Assembly: GCA_026129865.1 (NCBI GenBank)
Contig: JAHCHG010000014.1
Coordinates: 1 to 64,000, forward strand
Direction: 5' to 3'
DNA length: 64,000 nucleotides
DNA from: Pyrinomonadaceae bacterium
GTDB lineage: Bacteria > Acidobacteriota > Blastocatellia > Pyrinomonadales > Pyrinomonadaceae
The notes under the pieces are model-generated. The model made no database searches and was not told the DNA's origin. It worked only from the letters and a program-made list of their open reading frames with translations. A program made the translations under genes and the position numbers. This document shows positions 8,124 through 16,354 of this stretch, piece by piece (position 1 is the first letter of the stretch; the number at the start of each line of letters is the position of its first letter).

Positions 8124-8747
8124 TCAATTTTGCGGTTTTATCGTGTCTTCGAGCCAGTTGGTCAAACTTTCGACAGATTCAATATGGATCGGCTTTCCCT
8201 GCCACGCCTTAAACGCGAAAATGACAAGCATGATCATAGTTACCAGAGAGAAGATATCGCTCGCAGTTTCGGCAAAGCCGGACAGGAAACCTGCAACGCC
8301 GAGGATCGACGTAACGATCAAAATACCGAGATGCGCCGCCAAACCTTGAGCTGCGTGAAAACGGACCTTTGCTTCACTTTTCGGAACGAATATCAGTTCC
8401 AAGATGCCTGCAACCATTCCCACATAAAACGGAACGTACGGCAATCCGACCAGAATGTTTTCCGGAAGTCCTACTTTTGCCACCTTTCGCGAAGCATCCT
8501 GATTTTCCGAACGGTCGTAAAAACTTGCCTTTTGATAAGTTTGTGGCTGTTCGCCTTCGTTTCCAAAATTTTGCTGGTAGGAATCGAATTCCTTTTCGCC
8601 GAAAACGCGCGTTTCTTCTTCCGCGTCGGCAAACTTGCGCGTCGCACCGTTACGCTGTTCGGAGGTCGGCATCGTCGCCGTCTGCGTCTGGCGCGCTTTT
8701 TCAGGAAAATCGGGATCTAACGGGTTTGTATCGAATTTCTTAGCCAT
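8124..8747 (-). CDS. DUF4870/Tic20-like membrane protein
   Basis: The 207-aa protein has a polar N-terminal half of about 95 residues and then three or four hydrophobic helices (VGLPYVPFYVGMVAGILELIFV, HLGILIVTSILGVAGFLSGF, IFSLVTMIMLVIFAFKAW). The motif VRFHAAQGLAAHL between helices is the signature of the DUF4870/Tic20-like family, which has no firm biochemical role. It is probably an inner-membrane protein with a cytosolic tail. It appears monocistronic. Confidence 0.75.
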   Translation of the reverse strand: MAKKFDTNPLDPDFPEKARQTQTATMPTSEQRNGATRKFADAEEETRVFGEKEFDSYQQNFGNEGEQPQTYQKASFYDRSENQDASRKVAKVGLPENILVGLPYVPFYVGMVAGILELIFVPKSEAKVRFHAAQGLAAHLGILIVTSILGVAGFLSGFAETASDIFSLVTMIMLVIFAFKAWQGKPIHIESVESLTNWLEDTIKPQN

Positions 8748-8843
8748 TGTCTTGGTTTTTCATACGATATCACATTGCGTTTTGTTCAGACAGTTTTGTT
8801 CAGAGTATCGCATTTATGCGTGAAAAAATCTGCGGGTGCGGGA

Positions 8844-8868
8844 AATTACGGCTAAAGCCGTTACTCTG
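8844..8868 (-). repeat. Single copy of the palindrome-TTACTCTG repeat
   Basis: The stretch contains the palindromic core ACGGCTAAAGCCGT followed by TACTCTG. It is the same unit found in tandem at 11497-11586 (there in the opposite orientation) and shows that the repeat family is dispersed. Confidence 0.65.
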
Positions 8869-8877
8869 ATAGAGACT

Positions 8878-9198
8878 TCATCCATCGAATTTCGAAGAGA
8901 ATAAACTTATCTCAGAATCTGATCCGGAGACCTTTTTCCAGCGGAGAAACATCAAAGCTCCCGAAACTCCGAACCCGAGAAAAAATGAGATTTGCGCAAA
9001 GGTAACGCTCATCATGTCAATGCAGCAGTCATTCGGAATCGTGTGGCACATTTGAAATCCTTCCGGATTGCCGAAAAGACTGCAGTCTTCACCAAGCAGC
9101 AGCATTGCGAGAATAAATCCGAGAAACGCCGGAACGGCGGACATCAAGAACGGAAACGCAAACTTCAGATCGTCTCTGTCTTCTTTACTGATCATCAT
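8878..9198 (-). CDS. Small membrane protein with lumenal cysteines (first of a tandem pair)
   Basis: About 106 aa with two or three membrane helices (FAFPFLMSAVPAFLGFILAM, ISFFLGFGVSGALMFLRW) and a cysteine-rich loop (EDCSLF...MCHTIPNDCC). The start is set at the ATG at 9198 because AAGGA lies seven bases before it. This gives a 14-bp overlap with the end of the upstream gene and suggests translational coupling. The neighbour at 9185-9526 has the same size, helix layout and cysteine-rich loop. Function unknown. Confidence 0.65.
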   Translation of the reverse strand: MMISKEDRDDLKFAFPFLMSAVPAFLGFILAMLLLGEDCSLFGNPEGFQMCHTIPNDCCIDMMSVTFAQISFFLGFGVSGALMFLRWKKVSGSDSEISLFSSKFDG

Positions 9199-9526
9199 GG
9201 TGTGATCCTTCAAACAATGTTTCAGGTGAATTCGCGGAAATTATACGCTTCCGGATTATGTGTAACAAGACCGGCAAGAACAGCAGCAAAATTCCAAGTC
9301 CCATAAAGATCGTGGCAATTGTTGCGGTCCGTTTGTCGTAACAGATACCACACGGTCGAGGACTGGTAAAATCAACCCCATCGCACGCGAGCGGATGAGG
9401 GATATTATCGCTAAAGAAGCCGCAGTGATCCGGCAGAATTGTAAAGGCAACTGTAATCAAGATAACTGCTAAACCCCAAGAAATAAGAAAAGTGTAAGCA
9501 AATTCCCGAGCCGGTTCCGCGATCAT
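9185..9526 (-). CDS. Small membrane protein with lumenal cysteines (second of a tandem pair)
   Basis: 113 aa. A hydrophobic helix near the N-terminus (FLISWGLAVILITVAFTIL), a loop with four cysteines (DHCGFF...LACDG, PRPCGICYDK), and a second helix pair (IATIFMGLGILLLFLPVLLHI) ending in basic residues. The loop-cysteine pattern resembles that of the downstream gene, so the two are probably paralogues made from one transcript. I do not recognise the family. Confidence 0.65.
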   Translation of the reverse strand: MIAEPAREFAYTFLISWGLAVILITVAFTILPDHCGFFSDNIPHPLACDGVDFTSPRPCGICYDKRTATIATIFMGLGILLLFLPVLLHIIRKRIISANSPETLFEGSHHDDQ

Positions 9527-9575
9527 GCTGAAATCTTACAACAAAAAGTTTTCAAAACCACCAGAAAAACTTGTG

Positions 9576-9677
9576 AATGCAGAAACACGCACGAAGTAAG
9601 TGTGATCGCGGTTTGACCGCTCGGATGATTTAAAATGAGGGCGGTAAACACACTTACTTCGTGCGTGTTTCTGCATT
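9576..9677. repeat. Perfect 29-bp inverted repeat, 44-bp spacer (MITE-like)
   Basis: 9576-9604 (starting AATGCAGAAACACGCACG) is exactly reverse-complementary to 9649-9677. The 44-bp spacer holds its own short inverted repeats (GCGG...CCGC). The element sits immediately after the aspS stop. No open frame is inside and no target-site duplication is obvious. It could be a non-autonomous mobile element or a very strong aspS terminator stem. Confidence 0.8.
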
Positions 9678-9678
9678 T

Positions 9679-11484
9679 CTAGCTTTTTACGGTGATCCCG
9701 AGTTCATCAAGCTGGGCGTCATCAACATCGCCCGGCGAATCCATCATTAAATCCTGCGCCGAAGCGGTTTTCGGAAAGGCGACGACATCGCGGATGTTGT
9801 CGGTTTCCTGAAGGAGCATCACGAGGCGTTCGATTCCGGCGGCGAAACCTCCGTGCGGCGGGGTGCCGTAGCGAAGCGCGTCGAGGAAAAAGCCGAAACG
9901 CATCTCAGCTTTTTCCGGTGTTAGACCTTGCGCTTTGAAGATCAGACTTTGAATTTCGCTCTGATGAACGCGGATCGAACCCGAGCCGATCTCGTAACCG
10001 TTGATTACGATGTCGTAAGCGCGGGCGCGGATTTCGCCGAGTAAGTCCTTTTCGCCATCTTCGATGGCACGTTTGAAAAGCGGAACGTCTTCGTCGAGAA
10101 GCGATGTGAACGGATGGTGCATCGGATCGTAATTTCCCGTGTCTTCGTTGTATTCAAACATCGGAAATTCCGTTACCCAGAGCGGTTTGTAAACGCCTTT
10201 CGGAATCAGATTTTCGCGTTTGGCGATTGCTTTCCTCAATGCTCCAAGACTTGCTGCAACAACTGATTTTTTGCCCGCGACGATTAAAACAATATCGCCT
10301 TTTTCTGCTTCGGAAGTTTTTGCCAATTGCGCGATTTTTTCTTCGCCGAGAACTTTCAAAAGAGAGGAAGTCGTTTCATCGCCGACCTTTATCCAAGCCA
10401 GCGCATTTGCGCCGTAGCGTTTGACGAATTCCTGCAATTCATCCAGATTTTTGCGTGAATAATCGGCTTTGCCTTTTGCAACTATCGCTTTGATCTCGCC
10501 TTTATTTTCCAAAACCGAAGCGAACGGCGCAAAATCCGTGTCGCGTAAATCGTCGGACAAATCAACTAATTCCATACCGAAACGCAAATCCGGTTTATCG
10601 ACACCGAAACGGCGCATCGCTTCGGCGTAAGTCATTCGCGGAAACTTTTCGGGAAAATCGGCTTCGACCAAAGAGAAAACTTCCTGCAAAACGCCTTCCA
10701 TCGTGCGGAAAACCATTTCTTCGTTAGCGAAACTCATCTCGATGTCGAGTTGCGTAAATTCCGGTTGACGATCTGCGCGAAGGTCTTCATCACGGAAACA
10801 ACGCGCGATTTGATAATATTTATCAAGACCGGAAATCATCGTGATCTGCTTTAATATCTGCGGCGATTGCGGAAGCGCGAAAAATTTTCCGGTGTGTATG
10901 CGCGACGGAACGACAAAATCTCGCGCGCCTTCGGGCGTAGATTTCAGCAAAATCGGCGTTTCAATTTCGAGAAAATCCTTTTTATCCATAAATTCACGGA
11001 TTTTTCGCAAAGCCTTCGCCCGCATCATCAAATTCTTTTGCAAATTCGGACGGCGCAGATCAATGTAACGGTATTTCAGACGCAAATCTTCGCTCGCCAG
11101 ATTTTGCGAACCGGCTTTTTCGAGTTCGAACGGCAGAGTTTTCGCGTCGTTCAAGATCAAAATTTCGTTGACGTGAACTTCAATCTCGCCCGTTGCGAGT
11201 TTCGCGTTTTTCGCGCCTTCATCTCGCAAAAACACTTCGCCTTTGACCGCGACGACAAATTCACCGCGCACATTTTTCGCTTTGGCGTGAGCTTTCTTTG
11301 CCGTTTCTTCGCTGACGACAACCTGTGTCAATCCATAACGGTCGCGCAAGTCAATAAAAGTAAAAACGCCGAAATCACGCTTTTTCGCCGCCCAGCCCAT
11401 TAAAATAACCGGTTCGCCGACATTTTCCGCGCGAAGTTCGCCGCAGGTGTGTGTTCTCTCTAAATTTCCTAAAACGTCTAACAT
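9679..11484 (-). CDS. aspS: Aspartyl-tRNA synthetase
   Basis: This class II synthetase charges tRNA-Asp (and possibly tRNA-Asn if non-discriminating). About 601 aa, the usual bacterial length including the GAD insertion. Visible are the OB-fold N-terminus ([23 protein letters not shown]), motif 2 ([20 protein letters not shown]) and motif 3 ([14 protein letters not shown]). The family normally begins MLD, so I use the ATG at 11484; an in-frame ATG at 11493 is an alternative. It is a single-gene unit flanked by a long inverted repeat downstream and a palindromic repeat cluster upstream. Confidence 0.96.
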   Translation of the reverse strand: MLDVLGNLERTHTCGELRAENVGEPVILMGWAAKKRDFGVFTFIDLRDRYGLTQVVVSEETAKKAHAKAKNVRGEFVVAVKGEVFLRDEGAKNAKLATGEIEVHVNEILILNDAKTLPFELEKAGSQNLASEDLRLKYRYIDLRRPNLQKNLMMRAKALRKIREFMDKKDFLEIETPILLKSTPEGARDFVVPSRIHTGKFFALPQSPQILKQITMISGLDKYYQIARCFRDEDLRADRQPEFTQLDIEMSFANEEMVFRTMEGVLQEVFSLVEADFPEKFPRMTYAEAMRRFGVDKPDLRFGMELVDLSDDLRDTDFAPFASVLENKGEIKAIVAKGKADYSRKNLDELQEFVKRYGANALAWIKVGDETTSSLLKVLGEEKIAQLAKTSEAEKGDIVLIVAGKKSVVAASLGALRKAIAKRENLIPKGVYKPLWVTEFPMFEYNEDTGNYDPMHHPFTSLLDEDVPLFKRAIEDGEKDLLGEIRARAYDIVINGYEIGSGSIRVHQSEIQSLIFKAQGLTPEKAEMRFGFFLDALRYGTPPHGGFAAGIERLVMLLQETDNIRDVVAFPKTASAQDLMMDSPGDVDDAQLDELGITVKS

Positions 11485-11496
11485 AATTTCCATTGT

Positions 11497-11586
11497 GGCA
11501 GAGTAACGGCTTTAGCCGTGATTTGCGGCAGAGTCACGGCTTTAGCCGTGATTTCTGGCAGAGTAACGGCTTTAGCCGTGATTTCT
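11497..11586 (-). repeat. Three tandem 30-bp palindromic repeats
   Basis: Copies at 11497-11526, 11527-11556 and 11557-11586 read GGCAGAGTAACGGCTTTAGCCGTGATTT plus two bases, with one substitution in copy 2. Each holds the hairpin ACGGCTTTAGCCGT. On the minus strand the unit is core palindrome followed by TACTCTG, the same architecture as the 21-bp units at 11641-11704 and the single copy at 8844. Confidence 0.85.
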
Positions 11587-11640
11587 CTCGCGTTCAATAT
11601 TTTGCTTTTTTGAAACGAATACCGGTAAGCGACAGTTATT

Positions 11641-11704
11641 AACGCCTAAAGGCGTTACTCTGAACGCTAAAGGCGTTACTCTGAGCGAAAAACGCGTTAC
11701 TCTC
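11641..11704 (+). repeat. Three tandem 21-22-bp repeats of the same family
   Basis: Units at 11641-11662, 11663-11683 and 11684-11704 each consist of a short palindrome (AACGCCTAAAGGCGTT, ACGCTAAAGGCGT, GCGAAAAACGCG) followed by ACTCTG or ACTCTC. The stem bases differ from the 30-bp copies upstream, but pairing is largely kept. Together with those copies they fill most of the roughly 330-bp gene-free space between aspS and cdsA. Confidence 0.75.
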
Positions 11705-11705
11705 A

Positions 11706-11745
11706 ATAAAAAAACGCCTTTCGATCTTGGCGATAGACGAAAGGC
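11706..11745 (-). terminator. Rho-independent terminator after cdsA
   Basis: On the minus strand an 8-bp stem GCCTTTCG/CGAAAGGC (11738-11745 with 11716-11723) is followed by a run of seven or eight T residues (A at 11707-11714). It lies about 70 bp past the cdsA stop and would end the pyrE-cdsA operon. Confidence 0.75.
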
Positions 11746-11816
11746 TCTGAACAAAACAATTTTGTCCGAGCCTCGTCAATTATCGTCGTTATTAGATCGA
11801 ACTGCGCACATAAATT

Positions 11817-12671
11817 CTAAAAGTAAAACCGTGCAAAATAATACAGGACGGGCGCGTTGAAAAGCAAACTGTCTAACCTGTCGAGCAAGCCGCCGTGTCC
11901 GGGTAGGATATTTGCGGCATCTTTCGCGCCGGCGCCGCGTTTAATCGCACTTTCCGACAGGTCGCCAAAAAGCCCGACAAGCGTCATGACGACCGCCAGC
12001 GGAATTGAAAATTGGATGGAAAGTTCGGGGAAAAATGTAAGCGACGCGACAGCCGCAAAGATCGAACTGAAAACCAGCCCGCCAATGACACCTTCCCAGG
12101 TTTTTCCGGGCGAGATCTTTGGCACCAGCTTATGTTTTCCGAGATTTTTACCGACATAATAGCCGCCCGTATCTGCGCCCATTACGATCAGAAAGAAAAA
12201 AGCCAGTAGTTTGGTTGAAAGAAACGGAACCAGAGTTTCGGAAAACCCGACGCGCATTGAGACGATAAATCCGCCCAGAAAAGCGATATAAAGAACTGCC
12301 AGAACGGTCACTCCTGCGCCGGCTAGCATTTTAGAAAAGTCTTTCTGAAATCTGAAAGTTTGTGTTGCGAAGACGATCATCAAAAACAGCGCGATCATTA
12401 GAAACAACAGATCGGGCGCGTTTTTCGGAGCATCAAGGCAAAATAGAGCGAAAAGACCGGCAGCACCTAAGTAACCGATCGAAGCATCGGCTTTTAGCTG
12501 AAGTTTTTTGGTCAGCGAATAAAATTCAAAAAGACCGGCGGCAAGTGCGAGCGCGGCAATAACGACAAACAGTAGATGCGCCTCTTCAAAACCCGGAAAA
12601 AGATAAGGCAAAACGATCGAAAAGATCAATACAGGCAGTGCAACGAGCGCGGTTAAAAGTCTGCTGTTCAT
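11817..12671 (-). CDS. cdsA: Phosphatidate cytidylyltransferase (CDP-diglyceride synthase)
   Basis: CdsA makes CDP-diacylglycerol from phosphatidate and CTP, the branch point of bacterial phospholipid synthesis, in the inner membrane. The 284-aa protein has about eight hydrophobic helices and ends with the family signature: GKTWEGVIGG, GDLSESAIKRGAGAKDAA and PGHGGLLDRLDSL. It is the last gene of the minus-strand operon, downstream of uppS; the uppS-cdsA pairing is widespread in bacteria. A terminator follows. Confidence 0.95.
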   Translation of the reverse strand: MNSRLLTALVALPVLIFSIVLPYLFPGFEEAHLLFVVIAALALAAGLFEFYSLTKKLQLKADASIGYLGAAGLFALFCLDAPKNAPDLLFLMIALFLMIVFATQTFRFQKDFSKMLAGAGVTVLAVLYIAFLGGFIVSMRVGFSETLVPFLSTKLLAFFFLIVMGADTGGYYVGKNLGKHKLVPKISPGKTWEGVIGGLVFSSIFAAVASLTFFPELSIQFSIPLAVVMTLVGLFGDLSESAIKRGAGAKDAANILPGHGGLLDRLDSLLFNAPVLYYFARFYF

Positions 12672-12674
12672 AAT

Positions 12675-12974
12675 TTAAACAAGAAAGTCTGCAATCGCTT
12701 CAAGAATCACTTCGGGAAATCGCTTAATGGTCGCTGCGCGCATGATCGCGGCGGCTTCCTCAATCTCATCAGGGTGTCCGGAAAATGCCGCATCACGATG
12801 TTCGGCGCTGTTCCATTGAGCGTAGGCGTAAAAAGTTCCGTCATTCGCACGGTGCAGCCGAGAACCGAGTGAGCCGCAATTTTCGACCATAAATCTCGTA
12901 ACCTGCGACCATGCTTCGGTGAACTCCGATTCCATTTCCGGCTTGATCCGCCATCAATAAAGGACGATGAACAT
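12675..12974 (-). pseudogene. Antibiotic-biosynthesis-monooxygenase-like protein gene with an in-frame TGA
   Basis: An ATG at 12974, directly after the uppS stop, opens a frame reading MFIVLY, then TGA (12954-12956), then WRIKPEMESEFTEAW and on to ADFLV at 12675. The continuous sequence resembles small ABM-type ferredoxin-like-fold proteins, whose N-terminus typically reads as a beta strand ending xxYxWRxKPGxE. The TGA stands where a residue such as arginine is expected; CGA to TGA is a single transition. An 86-aa product could start at the internal ATG at 12935 but would lack the first strand. Alternatives are a sequencing error or readthrough. Confidence 0.65.
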
Positions 12975-13754
12975 TCAGCTTGTTTTGACACCGCCAAAGC
13001 GGCGGTCGCGCTTTTGAAATTCAAGAATTGCCTTAAAGATCTCTCCGCGACGAAAATCGGGGAAAAGAGTTTCGGTAACGTAGATCTCGCTGTAGGCAAG
13101 CTGCCACAAAAGAAAATTCGAAATACGCATTTCGCCGCTGGTACGGATCATCAGATCAACTTCGGGCAATCCTTTTGTGTAAAGATTTTCTTCGATGTCC
13201 TTTTCGTCGAACTCTTCGATCGGACGACCGTTCGAGCAGAAGTTTTTGAACGCCTTGCGGCATGCTTCAACAATTTCAGACCGTCCGCCGTAGTTTAGCG
13301 CGACGTTCAAAACAGTGCCGGTATTTTCTGCGGTCTTTTTCTCGGCTTCCGCTATCCGTTTTTGAATGTCTTCGTCCAACCCTTCGATCTTGCCGATCGC
13401 CTGAAAACGGATGTTGTTTTTGTGAACGGTATTCAGCTCTTTTTTCAGATAAAGTTTCAGCATCTGCATTAAACCCGAAACTTCATCTTTTGGACGTTTC
13501 CAATTTTCGGTCGAAAACGCGTAAAGCGTAACGGCTTTTATTTCGAGACGCGCGCATGTATCAAGGATCGATCGGACAGATTCGGCGCCTTCACGATGTC
13601 CGAATATTCTCGGTTTTCCGCGTTTTTTCGCCCAGCGTCCATTGCCGTCCATAATGATCGCAATATGCCGCGGCAGACGTGCACTGTCGATCTGCGCGAG
13701 CATTTCAGATTCGGCGGAACCGGGTTTTACAATTTTTGCGAAGTTTTCGATCAA
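12975..13754 (-). CDS. uppS: Undecaprenyl diphosphate synthase (cis-isoprenyl transferase)
   Basis: UppS builds undecaprenyl diphosphate, the lipid carrier for peptidoglycan and O-antigen. The 259-aa protein has HIAIIMDGNGRWAKKRG with the catalytic Asp36, the GHREGAESVR motif, YAFSTENWKRP, and the C-terminal DLMIRTSGEMRISNFLLWQ and SEIYVTETLFPDF signatures. It lies inside the pyrE-cdsA operon. Its stop abuts the ATG of the interrupted monooxygenase-like gene with no gap. Confidence 0.96.
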   Translation of the reverse strand: MIENFAKIVKPGSAESEMLAQIDSARLPRHIAIIMDGNGRWAKKRGKPRIFGHREGAESVRSILDTCARLEIKAVTLYAFSTENWKRPKDEVSGLMQMLKLYLKKELNTVHKNNIRFQAIGKIEGLDEDIQKRIAEAEKKTAENTGTVLNVALNYGGRSEIVEACRKAFKNFCSNGRPIEEFDEKDIEENLYTKGLPEVDLMIRTSGEMRISNFLLWQLAYSEIYVTETLFPDFRRGEIFKAILEFQKRDRRFGGVKTS

Positions 13755-13782
13755 TTTTTAACTGAATATTTGGACGAGAAGT

Positions 13783-14082
13783 CTAAAGTTTGCGTTCTAC
13801 GGCGTTTACGATCGCGTCTTGATTTATCGGACCGTAAATATGCGGGTAGATCTCGTTATTTGTCGAAGGTTCTTCGACATATCGTGACGAAAGCTTGTCC
13901 GGGTCGATCTCAAGGATAACCACTTTTTCGATGCCGCTGTAATAACGTTCTAAAACCGCGTCAAGCTGCGTTGCGAAGCTGCAGTGGATAAATCCTTCTG
14001 AATAAAGACTTTCCGCAGCGTATTCAGGCTTTCCGGCAAAGTTCGCCCATATTTCCGGTAAAACTATGTGATAAACGATCAT
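13783..14082 (-). CDS. DUF952 family protein
   Basis: 99 aa with the DUF952 pattern: MIVYHIV at the start, SLYSEGFIHCS at about residues 25-35, VVILEIDPDKL, and a conserved PHIYGPIN near the end. Members are small cytosolic proteins of unknown biochemical role, some related to ADP-ribosyltransferase-like folds. It lies 1 bp after the truA stop and 28 bp before uppS, so it belongs to the same operon. Confidence 0.85.
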   Translation of the reverse strand: MIVYHIVLPEIWANFAGKPEYAAESLYSEGFIHCSFATQLDAVLERYYSGIEKVVILEIDPDKLSSRYVEEPSTNNEIYPHIYGPINQDAIVNAVERKL

Positions 14083-14083
14083 A

Positions 14084-14836
14084 CTAGTTGTAATAAACCT
14101 TTAATAGCGTCAATCCGTTTGCGGGCGCCGTAATTCCGGCAAGCGACCGCTCGCCGCCGACGATCGCCGTTTGGATTGTATCAAAATCTTTTTCACCGCG
14201 CCCGACTTCGAGCAGCGTTCCGGCGATCGAACGAACCATGTACCGTAAAAATCCGTCGCCTGTTATACGAAATTCGATTATTGCCGCGTTCGCGCGCGAA
14301 TCCCAATTCGATTCGACCGTAAATTCGGTAATCGTGCGCACGCGTGTTTGAGCGTCGGTGTTGACCGATGAAAACGCCGTCCAATCATGCTTGCCGAGGA
14401 AAAGCCTCGCGGCTTCGCCCATTCTAGCAACGTCGAGCGGACGCGGTTCGTGATGAGCGTAACGCGACCAAAACGGCGAGATCACCGGCGCGTTTACGAC
14501 ACGATAAACATAGGTTTTTCCGGAAGCCGAAAATCGGGCGTGAAATTCGTCCGGAGCTTTTTCGACCTGCAGAATTCGAACGTCGCGCCAGAGATTTCCG
14601 TTCAAAGCGCCGCGCAGCTTTTCGGGTGTAAACGGACGCGTAATTCTTACGCTTGCGACCTGACCTTCGGCATGGACGCCGGCGTCCGTTCTGCCGGAAC
14701 CTGAAACGCCCACGTCCGCGTCTTCGAGCAAGCTGCAGACACGCTGAAGTTCACCCTGTACAGTCCGCTGGTTGTCCTGCACCTGCCAGCCGTGAAAATC
14801 GGTCCCGTCATATTGGATCAAAAGTTTATAGTTCAT
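14084..14836 (-). CDS. truA: tRNA pseudouridine(38-40) synthase
   Basis: TruA converts uridines 38-40 of the anticodon arm of many tRNAs to pseudouridine. The 250-aa length is typical. The catalytic aspartate is Asp51 in SGSGRTDAGVHAEGQV. Other family blocks are YDGTDFHGWQVQ near the N-terminus and GDGFLRYMVRSIAGTL near the C-terminus. Its ATG overlaps the stop of the ATP-grasp gene by 4 bp (ATGA), indicating translational coupling. Confidence 0.95.
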   Translation of the reverse strand: MNYKLLIQYDGTDFHGWQVQDNQRTVQGELQRVCSLLEDADVGVSGSGRTDAGVHAEGQVASVRITRPFTPEKLRGALNGNLWRDVRILQVEKAPDEFHARFSASGKTYVYRVVNAPVISPFWSRYAHHEPRPLDVARMGEAARLFLGKHDWTAFSSVNTDAQTRVRTITEFTVESNWDSRANAAIIEFRITGDGFLRYMVRSIAGTLLEVGRGEKDFDTIQTAIVGGERSLAGITAPANGLTLLKVYYN

Positions 14837-15690
14837 CGCATCATTCGGTCGTCAAAAGCGCGCGCGAAACGTGAAGCCGATCCTTCGTCCATCCGAAAAT
14901 ACAATGCGGGTTCGATCAATTCAAGCTCCATTATGCAAAAGCGTCCGCGTTGGTCGCGGACAAGATCGATCCGCGCATAAAGCGGAACCGGCGAAATAAA
15001 ATCAAGCGCCTTTTGCGCCGACGCCAAAAGGCTCTCGTCAGGCTTAACAGCGGTAATTATTCCGCCGTGCTCTTCCTGAACTCGAAAATCGTCGGCTTTC
15101 GGCGCTTTCAGGATCGTATGACTGTAGCTGCCGTCGAAATAAAACAACGAATATTCGCCTTCGTTTATTATTTGCGAGATAAACGGCTGAACGAGATAAT
15201 CTCTTGACCGGAAAACTTTTTCGAGCTCGGGAAAAAATTCCTTTACCCGATAAGTAAATTCGGCAGTTGCGCTGACGGCGGGTTTTATAATCAATTCGCC
15301 GGTCTTAAATTTATCGAACCAATCATCAATCGCATTTTCCGTTATCTGCAGATTCGAAAACTCTGTTGGAACGATCGGAATTCCGGCGTTGTCGAGGTCT
15401 TTCAGGTAATTTTTGTTCAGGTTCCAGTGAACGATCTCTAACGGGTTTTCAAGTCGCGCGTTTGAAGAATTTATACTTTCAAGAACATTCAAAAACGATT
15501 CCGGATCGCGCTGGTAATCCCACGGAGTTCGAATGATCACGGCATGAAAATCGTTCCAGTCGACGTCGGCTTTTCGCCAGGAAACGGTTTCGACCTGCCA
15601 GCCAAGCTCGCCGAGCGGCGCGATCGCAAGCTCGTCATCGGCGACGTAGTTTTCCAGGCTGTCCATTGAAAGAAAGCAGACTTTTTTCAT
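14833..15690 (-). CDS. ATP-grasp family protein
   Basis: About 285 aa. The start is placed at the ATG at 15690, which overlaps the pyrE stop by 4 bp; an upstream start at 15747 would add 19 residues lying inside pyrE. It has an N-terminal pre-ATP-grasp fold (MKKVCFLSMDSLENYVADDE, VIIRTPWDYQ). A central ATP-binding region follows (TGELIIKPAVSATAEFTYRV) and then ARIDLVRDQRGRFCIMELEL, with acidic metal ligands (D, E, E) and a final EPALYF. This resembles DcsG/glutathione-synthetase-like ligases that join a carboxylate to an amine. Substrate unknown. Confidence 0.85.
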   Translation of the reverse strand: MKKVCFLSMDSLENYVADDELAIAPLGELGWQVETVSWRKADVDWNDFHAVIIRTPWDYQRDPESFLNVLESINSSNARLENPLEIVHWNLNKNYLKDLDNAGIPIVPTEFSNLQITENAIDDWFDKFKTGELIIKPAVSATAEFTYRVKEFFPELEKVFRSRDYLVQPFISQIINEGEYSLFYFDGSYSHTILKAPKADDFRVQEEHGGIITAVKPDESLLASAQKALDFISPVPLYARIDLVRDQRGRFCIMELELIEPALYFRMDEGSASRFARAFDDRMMR

Positions 15691-16262
15691 GAGGCTTTCC
15701 GGCTGCCGGGTTTCACGGCTTCGACTCCGCGGTGGCACATCGGACAATCGTCCGGCGGGTAAACCGGAACATCGAGCGACGCCAGCGCAATGCGCGAAAC
15801 GCCGACATCAGCTGTGCCGTTCGAACGGTCGATTATCGAAGCTGCCGCGGTTACGTTGGCGCCGAGTTTTTCCAAAGCAGTAATGCATTCACGCGTTGAA
15901 CCGCCGGTTGTAATTACGTCTTCGACCACCAGAATGCGCTCGCCTTCCTTAACGGAAAACCCGCGCCGCAGCGTCATTTCGCCGTCCTGACGTTCCGTCC
16001 AGATAAAGCGCGTGTTCATCGCCCGCGCCGTTTCATAACCGATGACGAGCCCGCCGATCGCCGGCGATGCGACCGTGTCAAATTGTTCCGCAGCCAGACG
16101 AGCGCCGATCGCACGCGCGTATTTTGCCGCGTCCATCGGATATTGCAGCGCAAGCGCGCATTGCAGATATTTTGAGCTGTGCAAACCGCTCGATAAAATA
16201 AAATGTCCTTCCAAAAGTGCGTTTGAATCGCGAAAATGCTGCAAAATTTGTTCTTGTTCCAT
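15687..16262 (-). CDS. pyrE: Orotate phosphoribosyltransferase
   Basis: PyrE joins orotate to PRPP to form OMP in pyrimidine synthesis. The 191-aa protein has the PRPP-binding loop ILVVEDVITTGGSTRE near residues 117-132 and the N-terminal HFILSSGLHSSKYLQC stretch. The C-terminus CPMCHRGVEAVKPGS is the short type found in non-enterobacterial PyrE. It is the first gene of the operon running to cdsA and is divergent from the exonuclease gene. Confidence 0.95.
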   Translation of the reverse strand: MEQEQILQHFRDSNALLEGHFILSSGLHSSKYLQCALALQYPMDAAKYARAIGARLAAEQFDTVASPAIGGLVIGYETARAMNTRFIWTERQDGEMTLRRGFSVKEGERILVVEDVITTGGSTRECITALEKLGANVTAAASIIDRSNGTADVGVSRIALASLDVPVYPPDDCPMCHRGVEAVKPGSRKAS

Positions 16263-16354
16263 CGCTTGCTATTAAATTACACACCCGCAAAGACGCGCAA
16301 GTGCGCGCGTCAAACTTGCCATTTGACTGGCGTAAGATAAAATCGAAGCTGAAT

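Noticed and set aside
11497-11704. CRISPR array
   Set aside because: The repeats are directly adjacent, with no unique spacers of 30 or more bp, and no cas genes are near. They are tandem palindromic repeats.
12954-12956. Selenocysteine at the TGA of the monooxygenase-like gene
   Set aside because: The residue position is variable in the family, no SECIS-like hairpin was recognised right after the TGA, and TGA is used as a normal stop elsewhere (for example uppS).
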